DNA from: Nocardia sputorum
GTDB taxonomy: Bacteria; Actinomycetota; Actinomycetes; Mycobacteriales; Mycobacteriaceae
Assembly: GCF_027924405.1 (NCBI RefSeq)
Contig: NZ_AP026978.1
Span: 5,146,001-5,210,000 of the forward strand
Length of the DNA stretch: 64,000 nucleotides
Direction: 5' to 3'
The stretch's first letter is position 1. The number at the start of each line of letters is the position of its first letter. The notes below the pieces were generated by a model. It did not search any database and was not told the origin of the DNA. It saw only the letters and a list, made by a program, of their open reading frames with translations. Both the position numbers and the translations under genes were made by a program. Of the stretch, positions 51,935 through 59,906 are shown one piece after another.

Positions 51935-53370
51935 CAAGCAGACGCCCGCTCGTGCTGAGCATGCGCGAGGTCGATCAGCTTGGCGCGGATGTAGCTGGTC
52001 GGCGCTTGGGCCAACTGGAGGTTGACCGAGAAATTGAACTCGTCACGGGCGAGCATCGACTCGTCGACACCTCCACCGGTCAAGTCCACCGGCGAGTAGT
52101 TCAGAAGCTGTTCCGCTTGGTAGCGGCCGGTCGCCAGGAGCCGATGCCATTCGGGTGTTCCGGGATAGGGACGGAACTCGAACACCGATGCGCGAAAGCG
52201 GCCGGGCAGCCGGTCGGTGGCCTCCCAGAGTAGGTGGATCAACTGCTCGGTGGCATCGATCTCTTGGCGGGTCTCGTCGGGAAATCCGAGGATGAAGTAT
52301 CCCTTCACGCCTATGCCGCGTTCAGCCAAACGCGTCACAACGCTGACCGCCATTTCAGGCGTTATCCGTTTGTCTATGTACTCGAGCATGCGGGCGCTGC
52401 CGGACTCGATGCCGAGAGCCACTTCACGTAATCCATTGGACGCGAGGGTTGTCAGCATCTCGTCGTCAGCTCGATGCAGCACGTTGATACGGCCGGTGGC
52501 ATCCCAGCACGCCCAATCGCCGACCTGTTCGGTGGTGAACGCGCCCATCATCGTATCGATCACACGCCGCGCTCCCAGAAATAGATCATCAACGAACCGG
52601 AACGCGGTCACGCTGCACTGCTCCCGAAGCCGCACCATTTCGTCGATGATGTTGTACGGGTCCCGGATGCGGATGGTGATATCAGGGTTTGCGGTGACCG
52701 CCGCTCCGCAAAAAGAGCAGTTGTATGGACAACCCCGGGCACCGACCATGTTCGCTTCCCATCGGGCCTGCTCGTAGTGCGGGTCTTGGCACAGATAGGC
52801 CCGGTCGACGAAGGGCAAGCCGTCGATGTCGGGTGCGAGATGGTGGGATGACCCTGGTACACCCCCGGTGACCGGTGTCCGCACGACCGGGTCCAGCCAC
52901 ATCACGCCCGGTAACCGGCGTCGGTTGCGATGATCATCGAGTAGTTCGGACACGCGGGTCTCGGCTTCGCCGACTACCAGCGCGGCGCAGCGCGTCATGC
53001 GTGGATCGGTGAGGATCTGGTTCGGCATGGCTTTGGCCTGATGTCCGCCGAGCATCACCTTGATGTCGGGGTCGAGACCGGCGGCGATGCGGGCGCTGAT
53101 TTCATAGGTAGGTGCGAGCAGGTTGAACCCCGCCCACCGTGGCCGGGTTGTGTTGACGATGTCGACCGTCTGATCGATGCCCAACCCATGGGCCTCGGCA
53201 TCGAGGACACCGACATTGAACCCCTGCTGAGCGGCGTAGGTGGCGATATAGGCCATACCCAGCACGGGGAGTGTGAAGTCGTTGACTCTGGGACGCAGAC
53301 TGTAGTCCCGTAGCGGCGCATTGACGAACAGCGCATCCAGTGGGTGGTTTGCGGCGGCTCCGGCGATCAA
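51931..53370 (-). CDS. B12-binding-domain radical SAM enzyme
   Basis: 479 residues from a TTG at 53370, directly after the upstream stop; an ATG at 53499 would overlap the previous gene by 128 bases. N-terminal cobalamin-binding-like Rossmann domain: LDALFVNAPLRDYSLRPRVN, MLGGHQAKAMPN, VVGEAE. The radical SAM core has RGCPYNCSFC (CxxxCxxC), FRFVDDLFLG, LGIESGS and GYFILGFPDE. Members do difficult methylations or rearrangements. It is the last gene of a leftward set with glycosylase-like and kinase-like genes, so a base or nucleotide substrate is possible (inference). Confidence 0.92.
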   Translation of the reverse strand: MIAGAAANHPLDALFVNAPLRDYSLRPRVNDFTLPVLGMAYIATYAAQQGFNVGVLDAEAHGLGIDQTVDIVNTTRPRWAGFNLLAPTYEISARIAAGLDPDIKVMLGGHQAKAMPNQILTDPRMTRCAALVVGEAETRVSELLDDHRNRRRLPGVMWLDPVVRTPVTGGVPGSSHHLAPDIDGLPFVDRAYLCQDPHYEQARWEANMVGARGCPYNCSFCGAAVTANPDITIRIRDPYNIIDEMVRLREQCSVTAFRFVDDLFLGARRVIDTMMGAFTTEQVGDWACWDATGRINVLHRADDEMLTTLASNGLREVALGIESGSARMLEYIDKRITPEMAVSVVTRLAERGIGVKGYFILGFPDETRQEIDATEQLIHLLWEATDRLPGRFRASVFEFRPYPGTPEWHRLLATGRYQAEQLLNYSPVDLTGGGVDESMLARDEFNFSVNLQLAQAPTSYIRAKLIDLAHAQHERASAC

Positions 53371-53371
53371 G

Positions 53372-54169
53372 TCACGACGGGGCCGTTCTAGTGAGTTCTG
53401 CGTTGGATACCCCCCATGCGAGAGTGAGTAATGTCCACGCGGACAATTGATTTCCCGCCAGCTCTTGCCATTGTGCCGCGAATCCGGGCTCGTCGTCATC
53501 CCACATGCGCTCGGGCGAAAGTCTCCTTGCCCAGGTGCGGACAGCCAGATCGGCGTACGGATACACGGAGAAGTCGTTGGTGAAGTCGGCCACCGCGGCG
53601 CCGGCGGTCCACGGCCCGATCCGGGGCACCACCTGTAAGGCGTCGATCAGTGCGAGGCGGTCAGAGGGAGAAGTCGCCATCGCGGTCCAGGCTTCGCCGT
53701 GTTCGAGGTAAGCCCTCGCAGCGGCCTGAAGAGCTGGTCGTTTGAACGCGACGCCGAGCTCGGAGAACGCGTGATCGGGCAATGCGAGGATCTTCTGTGG
53801 TTCCGGAAACAGCCATGCCGTGGTGCCGCCGTGGTCGATCGGCTGCCCATATGCGCGGCTGAACAGGAGATACAGCTTGCGGGCCTGGCCGGCTCGAATC
53901 ACCTGCCGAACAATCGCGGTAGCCAAGGCGTCCCACAAGCTCGGATTCGCCACCCTTGTTACTACGCCGGCGGCCTTCAATCCGACCAACATGTCATCGG
54001 CACCGGCGAGCGCGGCTGGATCGAACTCCCCCACCCGTAACCACACCTCGGCAACTCTGGTGTCTGTGACGATCGTGGTGTGGTGGCCGTCGGTGACGGC
54101 GCGGTGGACCACGCCGTCACCGGCCTGCACCCAGCCTGGGTGGTCGAGCATCATCCGGCCGAAGACCAT
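53372..54169 (-). CDS. HhH-GPD DNA-glycosylase-like protein
   Basis: 265 residues; ATG at 54169. A helix-hairpin-helix, VVPRIGPWTAGAAVADF (about 190-206), is followed by YPYADLAVRTWARRL with the Asp at the catalytic HhH-GPD position. The N-terminal beta-region resembles AlkA-type 3-methyladenine glycosylases. There is no C-terminal iron-sulfur cluster. Known relatives remove damaged bases; in this operon it might act on a modified base. The stop is one base before the radical SAM start. Confidence 0.8.
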   Translation of the reverse strand: MVFGRMMLDHPGWVQAGDGVVHRAVTDGHHTTIVTDTRVAEVWLRVGEFDPAALAGADDMLVGLKAAGVVTRVANPSLWDALATAIVRQVIRAGQARKLYLLFSRAYGQPIDHGGTTAWLFPEPQKILALPDHAFSELGVAFKRPALQAAARAYLEHGEAWTAMATSPSDRLALIDALQVVPRIGPWTAGAAVADFTNDFSVYPYADLAVRTWARRLSPERMWDDDEPGFAAQWQELAGNQLSAWTLLTLAWGVSNAELTRTAPS

Positions 54170-54216
54170 TACTGCCCCTTCACTGTTCGGATTGGGTCAT
54201 CATCGTCCCTTCCTTG

Positions 54217-54900
54217 CTATTCGGTGACAGGACCGCCCTGGTCGCTGCGAGGGTGCGCGCGGAGGTGCGACACGATGAGGTTGCCGATCGCACGGGCGTT
54301 TGCGAGCGGCTGCCGATGCGTGCAGTCGAACTCGGCCACCGTCCACCCGCGGTCAGCGAGCTCGTCGGCGACTTCGTGGAATCGATGCGATTGGGTCCGA
54401 CTGCTGTCGCCGGCTCGTTCGAATCGGTCATGCGCACCTCGCGTTGTGAGCCGCGCGGCCAGTGCACGGACGTCTGCGTGCAGCATCACCGCCAAATCCG
54501 GAGCCGGTACGCCGTGATTGAGCTGCCACACCATCTGCGGGTCGACACCATCGAGTGTTTGCAGAACAAGCGAGGACGGTAGATAGCGGTCGCAAATTAC
54601 GATCATGCCCGCCTTGATCGCAGGAACTATTTCACTGGCGAGTTGATGATGTCGGTCGCCGGCGACCAAACATGCCAACGCGATTCCGCGATAGGTGTCA
54701 GCCTGCGCACGGATGAGATCGCCGAGCGCGGTGGGGCTGGGTTGCGCCGTGGCGTGCACACGGGCCCCTTGTTTGCGCAGGTATCCGACCAGCTCGTGAG
54801 CGATACTGGACTTGCCGACTCCTCCTGGTCCGTCGAGGGTGACCAGCATGCCCGTGCCGCTCATCTCATCCGCGCGTCCCGGTCGTGTCAGGTGACTCAT
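54217..54900 (-). CDS. Thymidylate-kinase-like P-loop nucleotide kinase
   Basis: 227 residues from the ATG at 54900, preceded by GGAGAAG. A further upstream ATG at 54969 overlaps the previous stop (ATGA) and would add 23 Arg-rich residues. Walker A LDGPGGVGKSS (about 20-30), DR(Y) motif VICDRYLPSSLVLQTLDG, a lid-like RLTTRGAHDRFE. This is the Tmk family, but divergent in the lid, and the housekeeping tmk would be elsewhere. It may phosphorylate an unusual deoxynucleotide. Confidence 0.85.
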   Translation of the reverse strand: MSHLTRPGRADEMSGTGMLVTLDGPGGVGKSSIAHELVGYLRKQGARVHATAQPSPTALGDLIRAQADTYRGIALACLVAGDRHHQLASEIVPAIKAGMIVICDRYLPSSLVLQTLDGVDPQMVWQLNHGVPAPDLAVMLHADVRALAARLTTRGAHDRFERAGDSSRTQSHRFHEVADELADRGWTVAEFDCTHRQPLANARAIGNLIVSHLRAHPRSDQGGPVTE

Positions 54901-54965
54901 CGATCTTCTCCGTTTCATCACCCACCTGGCCTTCACCGGTGGTCGTCGCTCGAATATCAGGGTCG

Positions 54966-55184
54966 TCATCGCTCGAGGTAAAGACGTTCGTTCGGCAGAC
55001 GCGGTAATCCGGTTGGGTCGCCGGGGACGACGGTCACCGCGTCCGGGTAGTGGTAGGCGCGCCAGTCCTCGATGAAGCGCGACGCCGCGGTTGCGCAGGC
55101 GGCGAATTCCAGGCGGAGGTCGTGGAATTGGATCGACAAGTGCACGTCGTCTTCTTCGGGGCGTGGGGACAGCTGTGCATCCAT
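54966..55184 (-). CDS. 72-residue protein of unknown function
   Basis: 72 residues with FHDLRLEFAACATAASRFIE and RAYHYPDAVTVVPGDP. Unrecognised. Its start is 4 bases after the upstream stop and its own stop overlaps an in-frame ATG of the kinase gene, so it is embedded in the operon. Its 3' two-thirds are duplicated at 51237-51392. Confidence 0.7.
   Translation of the reverse strand: MDAQLSPRPEEDDVHLSIQFHDLRLEFAACATAASRFIEDWRAYHYPDAVTVVPGDPTGLPRLPNERLYLER
54971..55126. repeat. Direct repeat copy B (partner 51237-51392)
   Basis: 156 bases, one visible difference from copy A. Lies within the 72-residue gene. Recombination between the copies would delete the NUDIX, radical SAM, glycosylase and kinase genes as a unit. 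Confidence 0.92.
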
Positions 55185-55188
55185 GGCC

Positions 55189-55668
55189 TCACCGCCTGCG
55201 CTGCGGATGGCAAGCGCGGATGGACTCGATGACGGCCATGCCGGACGGGCGGAAGGCGTCGCGGGGCGGCGTCACCCATACCCGAAATCCCGCCTGCCGA
55301 GCGGCAGGTGACGGCAACGCAATCTGCGCGCCGTGCCGGGACACCGACACGTTGAGCCGGAACAACTCGGCGAACAACCTGTTCTCGTCCGGCACGTCCG
55401 GCACGATCAGGAAGGTCCATCGCTTGGAGCGCGGATGCGAGACGATCGGGCCGAGTCGCATACCCAGGTTCTGCATCCGGCCCTCCACCGCAGCCCCGAG
55501 CTGATGGGGCATGGTGACCGCGCCGACGCTGCCCGCAGGCACGATGATGCTTCCGATTTCGGGTTGGACTCTCGCGGGTAGCCCGCAGATCTCACGATAG
55601 AAGCGACACCGCGTCAACGGCGTGTCGGCCTGCACCGACGGCAACACCTGCGTGTCCTCCAACCCCAT
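55189..55668 (-). CDS. Hypothetical protein (actinobacterial prim-pol-N-like small protein)
   Basis: 159 residues from the ATG at 55668 (GGAG upstream); 17 more codons are open before it. PAGSVGAVTMPHQLGAAVEG, then SHPRSKRWTFLIVPD, then HGAQIALPSP and a final WVTPPRDAFRP. I recall similar small proteins beside XRE genes in actinomycetes, sometimes with faint likeness to bifunctional primase-polymerase N-domains. Function unproven. First gene of the leftward operon, divergent from the XRE/TPR regulator. Confidence 0.65.
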   Translation of the reverse strand: MGLEDTQVLPSVQADTPLTRCRFYREICGLPARVQPEIGSIIVPAGSVGAVTMPHQLGAAVEGRMQNLGMRLGPIVSHPRSKRWTFLIVPDVPDENRLFAELFRLNVSVSRHGAQIALPSPAARQAGFRVWVTPPRDAFRPSGMAVIESIRACHPQRRR

Positions 55669-55896
55669 CCCCGCATCTCCCTGCTCGTGGTGTGCTGAGC
55701 ACCCGGCGCCGAGGAGCATGCGCCACCGATCGGCCGCTCACAGCTGATCGGTGTGCCGTCGGGCGCGACGGCATCGACCCGGCACCGGATGCAGGACCAG
55801 CATCCGGTGGTGAAGAGCCGGAATACAGGTACGCAGCAGGCACTTTGGTCCTACTCTTCCGGTATTCGACACGTCGAGGTGAGGGTGGGGCCAGCG

Positions 55897-57240
55897 ATGA
55901 TCGACAAGTGGACCGGCGCTGAGGTGCTGGCGCTGCGGACAGCGATGCGGCTGACGCAGGAGGAGTTCGCGGCGGTCTGCGGACGTGCGGTGCGCACAGT
56001 CGGCAAGTGGGAGCAGCAGGGCGGTCGAGCCGCGCTGAGCCCGCGTTCCTCGGATGCGATGGACACGGTGCTGGAAGGTCTCAGCCCCGAGCAGGCGTAC
56101 CGGTTCTACAACGACGGCGCATCGCTCACGGCTGCGATCGCCACCTCGTCACCGCAACCCCGCCTACACTCGTCTCTGGATGCCGAACTGAGGACGTGGG
56201 TCGAAATGAACCGACGCGAATTGCTTCGCCTGTTCGGCGGCGTTTCCGGTGGATTGCCTGCGGTCGCCGCGATTTTGTCGGGCCTGGACCCGGACGAACA
56301 ACGACGAGTCGGTGACGTACTCGTCCAGCCCGGCCGTGTCGACAGCGCCACCATCGGCCATATCGAAACTGCGATGAAGACTGCGCTGTTCCAGGAGGAC
56401 CTCTACGGTCCATACGTCGTACTTCCAATGGCCTCCGCTCAACTGGCCATCGCGTCCGCTCTGCTGCGGGAAGCACCTACCCACTTGCGGGCTCGACTGC
56501 TGACCGTCCACAGCCAGCTCGCGGAGATGGTGGGATGGATGCGGTTCGATATGCGCCAATTCGATTCCGCGAACTCGAGTTATGAACAGGCGCGCGAATC
56601 TGCGCACGCGGCAGGCAACGACGCGCTGGTGACTCTAGTTCTGTGCAATATGAGCTACCTCGCCATCTGGCGCGGCTCCCCGCGCACGGGAATCGATCAC
56701 GCGGTCGCTGCCCAGAATTGGGCACGCTCGGTGGATGATGGTCTGCTTCGCTCATATGCCGATGTCATCGCGGCATTCGCCTACGCCGGTACCGGCCGCC
56801 ATGACGCATGTGTCGCAGCGCTCGATGCCGCAGACACCCTCCTGGACAATGCGCCGCCAGCGGAGAATTCCATCGCCTACTTCCATGGGCAAGGGCTGTC
56901 GCTGTCGTTCCGAAGCGACTGTATGTACCGGCTCGGACGTGCGGCCGCGGCTCAGGAAGCTGCCGAATCGTCGCTCGCGCTCATCGGTGACGACTTCACT
57001 CGCAATCGTGCGGTAGCCTACGTCGACTTGGCACACGCCCACGTCGTGGCGGGGGAGATCGATGAAGCCGCACAGGTGATCGGCAAGGCGGCGGCACTGG
57101 CCATGTCGTGTCGTTCCGACCGGCTCGTCGGCATGATCTCGGATGCGCGATCGGACATTGCCCCGTGGTCTGATGCGCTGTGTGTACGTGAACTGGACGA
57201 CCTTCTAGCGGATTACGGACTCCTCAACTCTCGGATGTAG
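55897..57240 (+). CDS. XRE-family regulator with TPR-like C-terminus
   Basis: 447 residues from ATG 55897. HTH: LRTAMRLTQEEFAAVCGRAVRTVGKWEQQG (about 12-41). The remainder is helical repeats: SYEQARESAHAAGNDALV, HDACVAALDAADTLL, AAAQEAAESSLALIG and EIDEAAQVIGKAAALA read as TPR units. Such HTH-TPR proteins often control small adjacent biosynthetic or conflict loci, sometimes with a peptide signal. It is divergent from the 55.7-51.9 kb operon and is the likely local regulator. Confidence 0.88.
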   Translation: MIDKWTGAEVLALRTAMRLTQEEFAAVCGRAVRTVGKWEQQGGRAALSPRSSDAMDTVLEGLSPEQAYRFYNDGASLTAAIATSSPQPRLHSSLDAELRTWVEMNRRELLRLFGGVSGGLPAVAAILSGLDPDEQRRVGDVLVQPGRVDSATIGHIETAMKTALFQEDLYGPYVVLPMASAQLAIASALLREAPTHLRARLLTVHSQLAEMVGWMRFDMRQFDSANSSYEQARESAHAAGNDALVTLVLCNMSYLAIWRGSPRTGIDHAVAAQNWARSVDDGLLRSYADVIAAFAYAGTGRHDACVAALDAADTLLDNAPPAENSIAYFHGQGLSLSFRSDCMYRLGRAAAAQEAAESSLALIGDDFTRNRAVAYVDLAHAHVVAGEIDEAAQVIGKAAALAMSCRSDRLVGMISDARSDIAPWSDALCVRELDDLLADYGLLNSRM

Positions 57241-57770
57241 ACGTCGAACTCCGGTGATACGGAAGCCGGTGTGTCTTGCCGCCCTACCAGATGCCATCCA
57301 CCGATCGCCCGGTAGAACGCATGTGTGTCTTCCGCCTGCGGCTGGACCGCCAGGGTTGCCCGCTGTTCGGATCGGCTGTCGAGCAGGGTGTCCAGCAGTC
57401 GGCGGCCGATGCCGAGCCGACGCGCCGACTTCTGCACAGCGAGATCGATCACCGCGAAGGTCCTTCCCGGCCATTCGCGCGTGACATCCGGAGATACCGG
57501 CTGCTGGAACCCGTCCCACCAACTGGTGGCGGTGGTCAGAGTGGTTCCGTACACAAAACCTACAAGAGTGTCACGACATTCCGCGAGAGCGATACCGAAG
57601 CCTGGCTCGGTGATCATCTCGCTGAGCATCTCTCGATGACGCTGCGACTCGATGTCCGGCCAAACGAACGGGGGCACCGAGAACGCTTCGTCATACAGCT
57701 CACAGATCGCATCGAAGTGGTGCCGTGCGTCGTCCGCGGTTCCGAGCCGGACCGCTGTCGCATCGTTCAT
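57213..57770 (-). CDS. GNAT-family N-acetyltransferase
   Basis: 185 residues from the ATG at 57770; an upstream ATG at 57806 would overlap the divergent gene. The acetyl-CoA motif is FAVIDLAVQKSARRLGIGRRLLDTLL (about 110-135, with R-x-x-G-I-G), preceded by LVGFVYGTT. The C-terminal DTHAFYRAIGGWHLVG is typical. It acetylates a small molecule or protein, unknown. Its 3' end overlaps the XRE gene end by 28 bases. Confidence 0.88.
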   Translation of the reverse strand: MNDATAVRLGTADDARHHFDAICELYDEAFSVPPFVWPDIESQRHREMLSEMITEPGFGIALAECRDTLVGFVYGTTLTTATSWWDGFQQPVSPDVTREWPGRTFAVIDLAVQKSARRLGIGRRLLDTLLDSRSEQRATLAVQPQAEDTHAFYRAIGGWHLVGRQDTPASVSPEFDVYIRELRSP

Positions 57771-57804
57771 GGACCAACCATAGATACGAACGGAGAATGA
57801 CTTC

Positions 57805-58450
57805 ATGGCCGAGGACTACACGGCGGATCACTGGTGGTGGCGTCCGGGATGGAAGCAGGGCAAGTCGTTCTACACCTGGCACATCACCTTTGACGACGAT
57901 TCCCCAGCTGGGCAGCTGGCCCAGGTCTTCGCGCCGACTCTTTCGCAAATATCCACTATGGATCCCGTTGCGCGCGAGGGACTGCACATCACAATCCAGG
58001 GCATCGGATTCACCGAATCAGGTGACACCGGCGGATATACGGCGGATCAGCGAGGCCGCCGAGAACTACCTGTCCCGGCGTGAGCCATTCGACGCCCTGA
58101 TCGGACCACCACGCGTCGACCGGGAAACCATCGGTATGCCGATTGCGAACCCTGAGTGCTTCATCGACATCCGCGACGATCTGCAACGCGCCATCGCCGA
58201 TGTCTGGGGCAGCGATCAGGTGCCCGAGCGCGGCGACCGCTTCCATCCCCACCTGTCGCTCGCCTACTCCACTGGCGTGGCGTCGATACCCGACCTTCGC
58301 GACCTGCTCACGCGAAATGAACTCGATGACATACAAGTCTCCCAGGCGGTGACGGCGGTATCGCTCATCGCGCTGAACCGGGACAACGAGCGGTACGAAT
58401 GGCGCGAGATCACCAAGATCCCGGTGGGACGCGGTGATTCCGGCGCATGA
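57805..58450 (+). pseudogene. 2H phosphoesterase / 2'-5' RNA ligase-like gene with frameshift
   Basis: Two frames. The first (57805 to about 58022) has GREGLHITIQGIGFT-type sequence with the first HxT motif. The second (about 58022 to 58450) continues QVTPADIRRISEAAENYLSR and contains RFHPHLSLAY with the second HxS motif. Removing one base near 58021 joins them into GFTNQVTPADIR, a smooth family-like sequence. Together this is a normal-length 2H protein. It is either a pseudogene or a sequencing error. Confidence 0.8.
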
Positions 58451-58479
58451 CATGGCAGAACACTGCGCCGGAATCACCG
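58432..58479. terminator. 16-bp perfect hairpin at island end
   Basis: CGGTGATTCCGGCGCA and TGCGCCGGAATCACCG pair perfectly over 16 bp; the stop codon of the 2H gene falls in the loop. It separates the island from the convergent era operon. Confidence 0.8.
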
Positions 58480-58609
58480 AGACGTATCAACCCGGCAAGG
58501 TGATCAACCTGAACCGGTGCCAGCCGCTCAGTACCCATGCCTCCATGTCCCGACCACCGCCGGAGGTGTGTCGCGGCACCTCGAGAGGTTTCCGGGGCGA
58601 TCGAACCGC

Positions 58610-59527
58610 TCAGAACCCGAGCTTGCCCAACTGCTTCGGATCCCGCTGCCAGTCCTTCGCCACCTTCACGTGCAAATTCAGGTAGATCCGGGTGCCGAGG
58701 ATGTGTTCGATCTGTTTGCGGGCGTTGGTGCCGACCTCTTTCAGCCGGGAGCCGCCCTTTCCGATGACGATGGCCTTCTGGCTGGGGCGCTCGACGTAGA
58801 GCAGGGCGTGGACGTCGAGCATGTCCTCGCGGTCCTCGTAGGGCAGGACCTCCTCGATGACGACGGCCAGCGAGTGCGGCAGTTCGTCGCGGACGCCCTC
58901 GAGCGCGGCTTCGCGGATGAGCTCGGCCATCAGCGTTTCCTCGGGCTCGTCGGTGAGTTCGCCGTCGGGGTAGAACGCCGGGCCCTCCGGCATCTTCGAG
59001 GCGATGACGTCGACGAGCACCTCGACCTGCTCACCCTTGACCGCCGACACCGGCACCACGTCGGCCTCGGGGCCCAGGAGCTGGGAGACGGCGAGCAGTT
59101 GCTCGGCGACCTGGTCGCGGCTCACCTTGTCGATCTTGGTGACCACGCCCAACAGCGTCGTCTTCGGCGCCATCTGCTTGATCTGCTGCACGATCCAGCG
59201 GTCGCCCGGCCCGATCTTCTCGTCCGCCGGGATGCACAGCGCGATCACGTCGACTTCCGAATACGTGTCGCGCACAAGATCGTTGAGCCGCTGGCCGAGC
59301 AGGGTGCGCGGGCGGTGCAGGCCGGGGGTATCGACCAGGATCAGCTGCGCGTGCTCGCGGTGCACGATGCCGCGAATCGTATGCCTGGTCGTCTGCGGGC
59401 GCGAAGAAGTGATCGCGATCTTCGCGCCGACCAGTGCGTTGGTGAGCGTCGACTTGCCGGTATTCGGGCGACCGACGAAACAGACGAAACCGGAACGGAA
59501 TTCGCCCTTGCCCTGTGCCTCAGCCAC
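58610..59527 (-). CDS. era: GTPase Era
   Basis: 305 residues, GTG start. G1 GRPNTGKS (19-26), G2 around TTRHTI, G3 DTPGLHRPR, G4 TKID, then the KH domain with VIGKGGSRLKEVG and a C-terminal DWQRDPKQL. It binds 16S rRNA and assists 30S assembly. Its start overlaps the end of the deaminase-like gene by 8 bases, as in the mycobacterial order Rv2364c-Rv2368c. Confidence 0.97.
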   Translation of the reverse strand: MAEAQGKGEFRSGFVCFVGRPNTGKSTLTNALVGAKIAITSSRPQTTRHTIRGIVHREHAQLILVDTPGLHRPRTLLGQRLNDLVRDTYSEVDVIALCIPADEKIGPGDRWIVQQIKQMAPKTTLLGVVTKIDKVSRDQVAEQLLAVSQLLGPEADVVPVSAVKGEQVEVLVDVIASKMPEGPAFYPDGELTDEPEETLMAELIREAALEGVRDELPHSLAVVIEEVLPYEDREDMLDVHALLYVERPSQKAIVIGKGGSRLKEVGTNARKQIEHILGTRIYLNLHVKVAKDWQRDPKQLGKLGF

Positions 59528-59906
59528 CGCGGACCTCGCCGGAGTCGGCGCTCACCGCGTCGGCCGCGTCCGCCGAGTCGTCGACGACCTCGAACACCGC
59601 GCCGTCGCGATCGGTGAAGATGATTCGCGCCTCCGGCGACACCTCCCGCACCGCGGTCACACCGAAGTCGGACAACCGCCCGCCGACCACGACGGCCGCC
59701 TCGAATCCCTCCGCGCCGCTGGACAACGCCGCGGCCACGGCGGCTTGCAGCGCCGTCAGCCGCAGCGCGGTCAGCGTGACCTCGCCCGCGGCGTAGGTGC
59801 GTCCGTCGGTGTCCCGGATCGCCGCTCCGCTCGCCCCGCCGGTGCGGCCGAGCGCGCCGCGGGCCAGCACCACCAGCTTGTTGTCCTCGGCGTCCAGTTC
59901 GGTCAT
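59520..59906 (-). CDS. Cytidine-deaminase-fold protein (Rv2365c-like)
   Basis: 128 residues. The fold is recognisable from [22 protein letters not shown] and [20 protein letters not shown], but the zinc ligands HAE/PCxxC of true deaminases are absent, so it is a non-catalytic relative. It is conserved between CNNM and era genes in mycobacteria. Overlaps both neighbours (ATGA at the CNNM side). Confidence 0.85.
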   Translation of the reverse strand: MTELDAEDNKLVVLARGALGRTGGASGAAIRDTDGRTYAAGEVTLTALRLTALQAAVAAALSSGAEGFEAAVVVGGRLSDFGVTAVREVSPEARIIFTDRDGAVFEVVDDSADAADAVSADSGEVRGG

